Shown here piece by piece: positions 53,732-64,000 of a stretch of 64,000 nt of DNA. The stretch is from the NCBI GenBank assembly GCA_019925795.1, contig CM034310.1, positions 9,958,869-10,022,868 of the forward strand. The letters are read 5' to 3'. Source of the stretch: Dendrobium chrysotoxum (Eukaryota; Streptophyta; Magnoliopsida; Asparagales; Orchidaceae). Position numbers and translations under genes: made by a program. Positions within the stretch are counted from its first letter, which is position 1, and each line of letters opens with the position of its first letter. The notes below the pieces were generated by a model that saw only the letters and a list, made by a program, of their open reading frames with translations, had not been told where the DNA came from and made no database searches.

Positions 53732-56700
53732 ATAACTACACCTCTACTCATGAAACGAGACATTATAACATCCTTCTTTCTAAAATAAACATACAATACA
53801 AGATGGTGCAAAAATATTTACTTAACATCAAGTGAGCAATGCCATATAGAAAAGATGCTTTAGAACATTATGAATGAATTCTTGAACACATGTTAAACCA
53901 TCTTTCATTCTTCCATCAAAGGCACCACAACGCAACCATATACCTTTAAAGGATGAAAATAGAGACTACATCTTTCCAAAATCAAACAACAAGCAAGTAG
54001 CTCTTCTAACGTTGAAACTCTACCAAGTTATAATCATAAGAAAGAAGATTTGGTGCAAATTTGTTTTCCCGAAAGTTCAAAAGAAAATATTCCAATATGA
54101 TTTCCAACACAATTTTTTTTTTTTACATAAAGCTCCGACAAATTGGCAAAAGAAAGAGATGAATGCCGAGAAAAATATGTAAGCATCTCATTGGTAGGCA
54201 TGTCTTTTCAAAGCTAAACATGCCTCTGACACCTTCTTTGCTCCTATTCAACGTTCAAGCCAAACATGAATAAGAGAAAGAAGATTTTGATGCTATTTAC
54301 TCTTCCCACATTTCTAGCAAGCATTCAGAATATTTGACACAACTTCCCACATCACTTTCCATATAAAACTCAAAGTAGCAAAGAAGAAAACAAGACCTGA
54401 AACCAAAGCCCGAACAAGTATTTTAACTTTGAACCTAAACATGTCTCCACTCTACATTTTTCTAAACTCATCTTTAGAATCAAATGCGAATAAGAGAGAG
54501 AAAACATACCCATGTAAAGAAGACTAAAAGAGCATTTTAACATCAAGCTTCCCAAGTGCAAAACCATTCATAAAATTTTTAATCTCTAGAATAACTCTTA
54601 GAACCTTCAGGCAAAGCAACTCGTAAAACCTCCCCATTTAAAATCCACTACAACTTCTTCCGATGCAAAATAATTAATTTTTTTTTACGTGGGATAAATC
54701 CACATAAATTTTCCAACAAAAGGTTCCATAAGGCCCTCCATCATAAAACATTCACAAAGCATATCATAGAATTTCTCAATGCAAAATAATTCACAAAGTT
54801 TTTTTTTCAAAAATACAACTCATAAATCCCTCCAACATAAAACAAGCCATAGAAGTTTTTGTCATAAGGTGAATCATATAACTTTTCAACAATAAAACAT
54901 CTCATAAAACTTCCTAACCATAAAGCAATTCATAAAGTTCTTCCAACACACTTTTACCCTTCATGCTTCATGACATCAAAATATCCAAATGAAAATCGCA
55001 TTTGCATCCAATGTTAAAACATGATAGAATATATGAATTTCTCCAATCACCAAGTGAAACTATGCATTTATATGCTAAATACATGATTTTGCAATATAAA
55101 CATGATCATGAACTTTCCAACAATAAGTTGATGAATCAAGCAGAACCTTCCCTCAACGGTCTCTTGTCATTCCAACTTCATTTCGAAAGAAATGAAACAA
55201 AGAATCATCGCCTTGTAGGCTTATAAAAACAAATACCCTGTCACAAGATTAAGTGGAACAAAATGAGTGCAACACTCAAAGAGAACAACTTATCTGATAA
55301 CCCAACTTTATCTTTGAACATGTGACTATATCACTCACAATAAATAATAGAATTTTTAAATGAATAGCAAAATTGGATAACTTAATAGGACATGTATGCT
55401 TACTCTCTCGAGAAACTCATTATAAAATTTGCATCAATACCCCACAAAATTGGCGAGAAAAAAAACTATTCAAAAGTCATAGGAATTTTCACATAAAAGC
55501 AATGAAGGATCCACCCAAATACTATAGAAATTCTTGTATTAAATCAGTAAGAAAACCCCTCAAAATTTGCATTCTTTTCTCATAAGATCAGTGAGAAAAA
55601 CTATACAAAAGACAAGAATTTTCACATAAAAGCAATGAAGGATCCATCCAACATTTTCCTAGAAATGTTTGGAGTCACACATAGGGGTAGGGCATGAGCA
55701 TTTATATCAAATATTTCTTTTTCCAAAAGTGGTTCATAAGATTGATCTTTCCTCTTTGATAAGTAACAAAGCTACATGTCTTGCATTTTATGGCAAAAAT
55801 CAACTTGCGATGGCAAAACAACATAAACCATGACAAGAAGACAAAACAAATGCTACTCAAAACCAACATTCCTATTCATCCTTTCATCATGTTCACAAAA
55901 AATGAATGACGTATCCACATTTTCTCAATAATTAGCTCTTCCAAAGAGACTTGTCATTTAATGACCAAATGAGTATAACAAAGCTAAGTGATATATATCA
56001 AGTTTGAAAAGATTTCCAACAAGTCCCAAGTCAAGGATTTCTTTTGTAGATTTCTTTCTTTGTTTCAAAGCAACATACAACTCAACGATAAGATAAGACT
56101 AATGTTCATTGTGTCAATATGGCTTGCATAGAGGTCATCACTTGCTCACAATTTGCCTCATTTCTCAATGGCCATAAACACAAACACCTCATATGCATAT
56201 TTTTGCGGAATACAAGTCTTACACATACGGAGGTGATTTCAAACAACATAAATTTATTTCATTGATCTCTAGGTGCTATACCAAAAATTAAAATATGAGC
56301 AAAGCAATTTTGACACAACATACACATGGAGAAGTGACCAAATCTTCACAGAATATTTTACAATTCAACATCTTAGCACAAATAACCAGAAAATCATGAC
56401 TTTGACCTTTTTAGCATGAGTAAGGGGAACTTAATCTCCACCAAATGATGTAAGAAAGCTCATTCTAAGATTTTTGCAAAGATCCAAACGCTATTACTCT
56501 TTTCATCATTTTTTATTTGAAAGTAACATGAAGGAGGGGAAAAGTGGAAAAGGTGGAGAAGATTATATGGAAGGAAGGAGAGAAAAATATATAGGAAAGA
56601 GGGAGGGAGGTAGAGAATAAAGGGAAGAAGAAGAAGAAGAAGGAGTGAAAGAAGAAGAAAAACTATTAGATTGCAAAGAGGGGGAGAGGGCCAACGACTA

Positions 56701-57973
56701 GGGGCGACGGGAGCAGGCAGTTGATCTTTTCATACCCAAACGAGACAAAGGGAGAGCATGGTTTTGAATCTTGTCCATCGCACAAGAGAGAGGGGAGGTG
56801 GAAGCTAAGCTTCAATCTAGGGCTTCTTCGGGCAAGAGAAACGAGAGAGGCGGGAGTGGATTCTGCCTCCTATGCTTGCAAATCAATAGAGATGGAGAGG
56901 GGGCAGAAGTCTTGTAGTGTCTGAATGGGGGAACTCCAATGGGATTCAATTGAGGCGGAGTCGTATGCTTGAGCGATTGTCAAAACCATGCTAGAACTGA
57001 AGTGATGACTCGCAGAAATCTTCTACAGCGATAAGATCTCCTGTCCGCAACATGATTTTTTTCTTTCTCTGATCATCGTCTACTATAGCCACTGAAGTCA
57101 GAGAAAGGGGCAGGAGATGTAGTGATAAATATAAGAAAAGAAAGGAATGATCAGTGCCATTAATTTCAAATGGTTGAAAGGTACTTGATGTGAGTCCAAA
57201 TTGAACTCAATCTGACTCGATTCAAGCTGGCTTGTGTCCAATTTAATTACAATTAAATTTATTTGAAAAAAATTAATTTCAATTAAATTTATTTGACAAA
57301 ATTGGGCCTAAATGGAAGCCAATCTAGCTAAATTAAATCTGACAAGGCTCCATCAAGTCGATCGTGCTAAATTTAACCTAATTTAATCTGATTTGATTCT
57401 ATTCGAGTTTGATTTTAGTTCAATTGGGTCTAATCGAGTCAATTTAACAAAAAATGAACTTGAATCGATGCAATTGAACTTGAATCAACACTGACTTAAA
57501 TCAGATTATGCTCGATGAAGTTTAATTAGCCTAATCAAACATACTCGAGTGAAAATCGCACCAAAATTGAGGTCAACAACACACACACATATAATTCTTT
57601 TATTTAGATAGTATCATGTAAATCATAATAATATTATTTAATAATTAATGTAGTTTTCACTTTTTCATGTATCCTTATTCAATAAGTAAATCAATACAGA
57701 TATGCACGTTGTAGCCAAATAAGTTATTATACATGTTAGGACAATTATGCATGTTTTGTCACTACTTATGCATGTCTTGTTAATCTACTAAATATGCATG
57801 TAAATTATTTTATATAAACTTAATGCAATACTCGTTTATCAATTTTAGGTGCAAATTTATCATAATTTTCTTATAGAGTATGTATCAACTACAAATATGG
57901 CAATGAAATATTAATATAATCATATCAAAATATACAAAATGAACACAATATACAAAAAATTTGATGATGAAAA
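53732..57973. other. AT-rich sequence, no gene found
   Basis: No coding region supported; open frames are short and without recognisable domains. Noted inside: an imperfect direct repeat of about 60 bases (around 55487-55530 and 55615-55655, both with cacataaaagcaatgaagga), a purine-rich stretch with a GAA repeat (about 56520-56690), and a region of repeated aattaaatttatttga (57246-57300). It may be old LTR material too worn to identify. Confidence 0.5.
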
Positions 57974-59855
57974 TGTCATGCCCCAGAATCTAAATTGGAA
58001 AATTTACCTTTTTAATATAATAACATGAGATCTATTTATTTTGTTTTATTAATATAATATCAGTGAAAACACATCTAGTAATCAAAACATCAATATATAT
58101 ATATATATATATTCTCTAAAATCATATATAGTTCTCAGAAATCATATAAATATAACACATCATCCAGTCTTGAGTACAAATAATAAATAAATTAAAGGAA
58201 GCAAAACTAGATAAGCCTTGATCAATCTTACATTTCTGATCTTCTGCCCTAACCTAAGATTATTTATATTATATATAATAAGCTAAATAGCATAGCAGGT
58301 CACTAAATCTTACAATTAAACTCAAAGTATGGTAAAGAAGCAATATGCATGTCATTAATCAATTCATAACTATAACAATCAATATGATCAAGAATCTGTA
58401 TAGAAATAATAAAACTCACATATATTAGAAGAAAGATATGTAAATAATTGAACCGTATGGTATAAAAGCCATTAAAATAATATAGTATGAAAACTAGTAA
58501 ATTAATAGAGGTTTCAAATAAATAAAATAATTATCATAGCAGTAATATTCAATCAGTAAAGAAATCATATAAAAATTGGCAGGACTAAAGCCTTGACGAA
58601 GATCATCAAAACCATATCAATATAGTAAAATTATATAATAATACACATATACTATCCAACTATTCTATATAAGTATTAGATCAGTACCATAGTTACATGT
58701 TTAATATATCACATAATTTGTAATAATGAATAAATAAACATGAGTAGTACCATTGAATCTGTATCAGTATTAATGAATCAATGAAAACATCACCAGTGGC
58801 CGAACAGTAAAGCAATATAGTAATTATAAATTTGTATAATAATTGTAAATCAATACAATAACAGTAAGGTTGTATAGTAATAATAAATACGTAACATGCT
58901 TTCTAATAAACACACTAAATAAGGAGTTCTAACATACTTAGTGTTTTTTCAAGTAGTTAGTAGTTAGTAAGTTAGTAGTTGTTGGCTTAGTAAACAAAAT
59001 TATCAATTTTTTCCTATCGGTACAGTAGTAACTCCTTATAAATCCAAATCAGGAAAACATTTGAATTAGTAGAGGATAACACCAAACCATAATATTTAAA
59101 GGAAAGCCCATCCGCCCACCAACTTGTACAGGTCAGCTTGTCTTTAGCCAACATCAGTAATTCCCCAATTTTTTCTTATTTTCATACATTATTCTAATCA
59201 AAGTATTATAACATTAATATCAACTAGCTATTGGCCAATCACATACCCATTTTGATGCATAATGTTGGCATTAATAGTATGCTTAAATAAAAATGCTCGA
59301 ATTTTTATTTAATACAAATCATAAAAAATATAATAACTTTTATTTTACCTAATAAAATTCAGAAATATTTCAATCAAAATATTCTGAATAATTAGTATGA
59401 TAGTATATAAAAAATTATGCTTTAAAAGTTTAAATCTCGGGAAAATGCAATAAAAGTAAAATTTTGGAGAATCAAAAAGTCAAAACTAAAATATTTGAAA
59501 ATACAAGTCGGGAATAAGTCAACTATCTTGATATGAGCAATTTTCATAAAAATGATAAAGCGATGATGTGAGGCGAGGGATGTGGCTGATGGGAAATGAG
59601 TGGAATATATATATATATATAAGTAGTTTTTAGTGGGTAGCCCCACAGTGCCACTACACAGCACCGCAGTGCTACATGTCGAATCCAAAAAATTCAGTAG
59701 AATAGAGGCTTCAATGCCACAATGGCAATTTTTGGCACTTCTATACTCTAAATCCCCGAGTTGCAACATTACAATCTCAGTGTTTTAGGACTATAGTTTA
59801 AATAAAAAAATAGATTTATATTAAAAATCATCTTCAAAAATTTCAGGTTGTTAAA
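57974..59855 (-). repeat. Element F 3' LTR
   Basis: Starts tgtcatgccccagaatct on the + strand at 57974 (so the LTR ends ...GGGGCATGACA on its own strand). It aligns in order with 61419-63190, including the agaatagaggcttcaat block (59699 and 63034). The inner edge is worn, at about 59852-59860. AT microsatellites at about 58092-58111 and 59606-59621. Confidence 0.75.
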
Positions 59856-60379
59856 TTCTACCAACCTTTAAGAAATGTTATCTTTGACATTTCCCTAAAG
59901 ATTTAAGCTTAAAATTGATATAAAACAAATTTGTATGACTAAAATCCAAATCAAGTCAGAACTTATCAAAGGCAATCAATTCATTTCATACAATCATACA
60001 ATTTAGCTAATTACATTTCATTCACTTATGCCAATTAATAATTTAAAACAAAGTTTTTTTCTAGTTGAACTCTCAAGTTATTATTGGTTTTCTAAATACT
60101 GTAAGTTACACACTCGTGGTATCACGGGATTAGGTGCTGTCAGTTTTGTTGGTCCTAGAGCAAAAAAAGTCCCTCTAACTACCACTAATAACTATGCCAT
60201 GAACCTTATTTATTGATCCTTCATTATAAGATCTTGTCCTACGATCCTCTATCCTTCAGTCTAACTAGACTGTCCTGCTCTTGGATCAATTCTTCCTATA
60301 AATCCTCTCTAAGGATAATCCACTTCCATGTTTCCTTACTGTCCATAGTGAAAACATCACCCTGTCATAAGGTAGCACT

Positions 60380-61200
60380 AACACAAATATCTTCTTCTAC
60401 AATGAATATATTGTTATAGTTGCTAATAGATGTTAATGATCTAGATCGCCTCGAATCCCTATACCTACTTTTCTTATCACTAACACTTTCTTTAGATTCT
60501 CTATCCTTGCTTGATTCATCTCTAGCCCTCCTCTTGCTCACATCATATCTAGAGCATACATAATACCAAGATGTCGATACTACCAAATAAATCTCTAGTT
60601 GTCTAGCTCACTCCACTTTCCTAAAAAACTCTTGAATCTGTAGAGGCACTAATGGATGTCGTAACTCCGTATCTATTCCTTATTAAAATCTATAACACTT
60701 TTCTTAGAAGTAGGGATCAAATGAGGAGCGTAACTAGAGAATACAATAAATTTAGCATTATATTACATCACTGTCCTACATCCTTTCCCTAGTATGATGA
60801 AAGTTTTCTACATCTATTACCAGGCTGATGAAGGTACAAGCTACATCCTAAACAATACAATAAATTTATCCCAAGTGATCTCAGCATTGGTTTACCCTTG
60901 AAACTTCTCTTGCTATTGTCCAATCCACCATCTCTTAGATTCTCCTTTAAATAGAAAAAGAGCGAATGATACCTTCCAGTTCCTTAGGAACTACTTGCTA
61001 TTAAAGATCTTCTCTATCCTCAATAACTAGTCTTTTGTAGCTTATGGTACAACAACTCTTTTAAATAGTGGGGCCATCAATTTATGAAATATATGTAAAT
61101 ATTTATCTCCTTCTTCCTTATTTCTCCCAGATGACTTTATCTATGTATCACTCATTACCCGTGGTAGAAAATTAACAAACTGCATAACACTATCTAACGA
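60380..61200 (-). pseudogene. Element F gag remnant
   Basis: On the - strand, with stops, the gag pattern of Ty3/gypsy elements is readable: LLRIEKIF (about 61010-61040), a SFALFLFKGESKRWW block (about 60930-60970), ITWDKFIVLFR (about 60860-60895), and a C-terminal part ending in the open segment 60365-60586 (basic and Ser/Arg-rich, DKKSRYRDSRRSRS). The KGESKRWW block is the strongest signal. Chromovirus-like affinity is possible but not shown. No knuckle is visible. Confidence 0.65.
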
Positions 61201-61401
61201 TACCGGAGATGTACTGTGTTACTCATTTGCTACATTTTTCTCTGGTAGTTTCATGTCAGCTGTTCACTTATAAAAATCCCATCTGAACAAGATATACATG
61301 CAATTAATTATGTATGTAAAATAATACACATTAATCTATCCAATCTTACTGGACTCACAATCAATTCATATAACTTGTTTACAATTCAATTTTTTCAACA
61401 A

Positions 61402-61415
61402 CCACTCTGACACCA
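61402..61415 (-). other. Element F primer-binding site
   Basis: TGGTGTCAGAGTGG on the - strand, 3 bases from the LTR edge at 61419. It resembles the initiator-tRNA-Met site TGGTATCAGAG with one early difference. Confidence 0.7.
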
Positions 61416-61418
61416 ATT

Positions 61419-63190
61419 TATCATGCCCCAAAATCTAAATTGAAAGAATTCCTTTTTTTTATTATAACAATGTCATAGCTATCTATTTTCTTTTATCAAT
61501 ATTAATATCATCAGAAACATATTTTTAATCAAAATATTAATATACATCAGTATTTATTCCTCCAAAGGTCATATATATTACTTAGGAATCATATAAATAT
61601 AACACATCATCTAGCCCTGAGTATGAAATAATAACTAAAATAAAAGAAGAAAAATATGATAAATCCTTATTAATCTTACACTCTTGGTCCTCTGCCCTAA
61701 ACTGAACTCAAAGTATGATAAAGAAGTAGCATGCATGTCATCAATCAATTCATAATAGTAGTACTCACTTTGATTATGAATTTGTTTAGAAAAAGTAAAA
61801 CTCACATGTAGTAAAAGTAAGATCTATGAAATAGTAAAATAATATAGTATGAAAGCCAATAAAATAACATAGTGTGAATACTAATAGATCAATACTTGTG
61901 TCGAATAATAAATCAGTTGTCGTAGTAGTACTACTTAATCAGTAAGGAAATTATATAAAAATTGTTAGAACTAAAGCCTCAATGAAGACATTAAAACCAT
62001 ATTAGTATGGTAAAATTATATAATAGTTTAGACATGCTATCTAACCATTCTATATCAGTATCAGATTGATACCATAATCATATGTTTAGTGTATCACATA
62101 ATTGGTAACGGTGAATAAGTAAATAAGAATAATATCAATGAATCAGTATTAGTGAATAAGTAATAGTGTCATTAGTGGGAATATTATTAAAGTAGTATAG
62201 TATCAATAATAGTAAATCTATAGAATGATAATAAATTAGTGTAATAATAGTAAGATTATATAATAATAATGAATCAATAACATGCATTCCAATATAAACA
62301 CTAAACAAGTGAAGAGTTCAGGCTTGTAAAGTATTTTTTATATACTTAGTAATTAGTAAGTCAGTAACCCTTTGGCTTAGTAATAGAGTTGCCACTCTTT
62401 GCCCGTCAGGACAGTAATAACTCTATATATCTCCTAATAAGTGAATCACGTAAATTAGTAGATGATAACACTAAGCCACAATATTTAAAGGAAAGTTCAT
62501 TATCCCACAATCTTGTAAAGGTCAGTTAGTCCTCAACTAATGTGAGTAATTCACTAGCCTTTGCATGTTTCTACACATTATTAATATATTATTATTATTA
62601 TAATCGTAATAGAAACTATCTCTTACCCAATCACATACTTATTTTCATTCCAATGACCGTATGCTTAAATTAAAATACTCAATTTATATTCAATACAAAT
62701 CATACAAAATATAATAACTTCTATTATACCTAGTGAAATTAAAAAATGTTCAATGTTTTGAATAATTAGCACATTAACATAAAAAACATTTTGTGATAAA
62801 AGTTAAATAAATATGGGAAAATTCAACAAAACCAATTTTGGGGTGAAACAAACAGTCAAAACTAAAATTTTTAAAATAAAAGTAGAAAATAAGTCACCTA
62901 CCTTGATCTACACAATTTTTGGAAAAGCGAAAAAGCAATCATGAGTTAAAAAATTAGATTTTCCCTTCTCTCTCCCTTCCTTTCAGTTCCTTCTCATGCA
63001 AGCCAATCGCTCCATGTCAAATCTAAAATTATTGTAGAATAGAGGCTTCAATATCACGATGGTGAATTCTAGCACTTCTGCACTTGAAACCTAGTGCCGT
63101 ACCATCACAATCTTAGTGCTGCAATACTCTAGTTCAAATAGAAATTTAGATTTTGACTCAAATCATTTTAAATTTTTTTTGGTTATTACA
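61419..63190 (-). repeat. Element F 5' LTR
   Basis: 1772 bp. On its own strand it begins TGTAATAACC (63190) and ends GGGGCATGATA (61419), where the other LTR reads GGGGCATGACA. It adjoins the primer site. Substitutions and small indels against 57974-59855 are frequent, so the insertion is old. Confidence 0.78.
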
Positions 63191-63393
63191 AAAATTTTCT
63201 AGAAATATATATATCACATCTTTTATATTTCAAATTAAGTTAAAACCCAAAAATCCCACAAAAATTAAAATAACTAAAAATATAAGTAGAATAGTAGTCA
63301 CCTGCCTGGAGATGATCACTTTGCCAAACTATCTCGACAGATGGAATTAAATCTATGGCCTCAAACTCCACTTGCACTCTCTTCCTTCTGCTC

Positions 63394-64000
63394 TATAATG
63401 CCCCAAGTCCTAAATGAGGAATTTTCCCTATTCCTTTTTCATTTATCTATTAATTTTCAATCCAACTTTTCATTTATCTAAAGTTGTCTAATAATTCTAA
63501 ATAGTATAAAATAAATATCCAAAAAATGTATACAAATTATTTCTACCAAAATATTTAAATAATTATAATTTAGAATATAATGATTCCAACTAAATAATTA
63601 AATAGATTTTGAACTATAAAATTAAATTTCCTTCCCCTTATTAGACTCAATTTAATCAGTAGGACCTTTGCATTTGCTTGAAATATTTTAAACAATATGA
63701 TAAGTATAAATTCAGTAGACACACCCATTTCCCCCATATGAGAGTTCATTTCATAATTCATAATTAAAATAAATAAAATGATAGAATTATTATTTATTCT
63801 ATAGTTTTGGCATACTAGATTATATATGAATATGAATGCAAAGATGCACATGTATTAATGCCCACTTATAACTCTCATTTATCACCTCCCACATACATAA
63901 GGAAGGTGCATAATAGAACTAGAACAGAGCAGAGTATATTCCAACACTAAGTCATATTAGAGTCATAGCAGAATAGAGTAGTCTAGAACAAAGATATATT
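63394..64000 (-). repeat. Possible partial LTR related to element F
   Basis: From ataatgccccaagtccta at about 63395 the sequence resembles the start of the F LTRs (atgcccca, then tcta/cctaaat, then gaaattt-like), but the likeness fades after about 60 bases. No primer site lies beside it. The window ends inside it. Low confidence. Confidence 0.3.

Larger units (their letters stand above)
57974..63190 (-). mobile_element. Element F: gypsy-type LTR element with gag only
   Basis: Two related LTRs on the - strand (61419-63190 and 57974 to about 59855) enclose only about 1.5 kb. The interior has a primer site next to the right LTR and a decayed gag; no protease, RT or integrase was found. The flanks share aaaa (57970-57973, 63191-63194), compatible with a 4-5 bp target duplication. 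The layout matches non-autonomous LTR elements that keep only gag. Confidence 0.75.

Noticed and set aside
56721..56924. 67-codon frame in purine-rich sequence, considered as a small host gene
   Set aside because: No homology I recognise, no supporting neighbours, and it lies in a GA-rich low-complexity stretch.
53732..57973. Search for a host gene or tRNA between B and F
   Set aside because: No open frame above 75 codons with meaningful content and no tRNA-like cloverleaf was recognised.

Overview
The window is a stack of plant retrotransposons, most of them broken and several inserted into one another. No host protein-coding gene, rRNA or tRNA gene could be supported. The elements present point to a flowering plant with a large, repeat-rich genome: Ty1/copia elements of Sirevirus type (initiator-tRNA-Met primer sites, long coiled-coil gag, a third ORF after pol), Ty3/gypsy pol genes of Tat type, plant L1-type LINEs with a C-terminal RNase H, and an RTE-type LINE. 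The species cannot be named from this sequence.

Layout. 1-11004: an old gypsy pol on the + strand (gypsy-1), split in its RNase H domain by a nearly full-length L1 LINE (2773-9519) flanked by a perfect 16-bp target duplication. 11005-13673: the 3' end of a copia element on the + strand (D): decayed third ORF, polypurine tract, truncated 3' LTR. 13674-20360: a copia element on the - strand (C), internally deleted, whose 5' LTR is split by a 5'-truncated L1 LINE (17143-20017). 20361-28860: a gypsy gag-pol remnant on the - strand (gypsy-E), followed by non-coding sequence to 32132. 32133-43605: the best preserved element, copia A (+), with both LTRs, primer site, gag, pol, an intact third ORF and polypurine tract. 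43606-53731: copia B (-), same family, with its 5' LTR but truncated inside the third ORF where it meets the A 3' LTR; an RTE fragment (47101-48003) sits in its pol. 53732-57973: AT-rich sequence with no gene. 57974-63190: a gypsy element (F, -) with both LTRs and a gag remnant but no recognisable pol. 63394-64000: possibly part of another LTR of related type.

How the parts work together. In the copia family, gag and protease/integrase/RT/RNase H lie in two frames with the same short overlap in copies A and B. A third ORF of unknown function follows after about 2 kb of non-coding sequence. The most striking signal is non-coding: a 15-bp palindrome (ATCGTCC-N-GGACGAT and variants), repeated mostly in pairs with 6-bp spacers so that the units lie 21 bp apart. 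The array lies upstream of the TATA-like box in the LTRs. A second array lies upstream of a TATA-like box just before the third ORF, in both A and B. This suggests a second, internal promoter for the third ORF with the same cis-element as the LTR promoter. The third ORF is open in A and in the surviving part of B although gag and pol are damaged in both.
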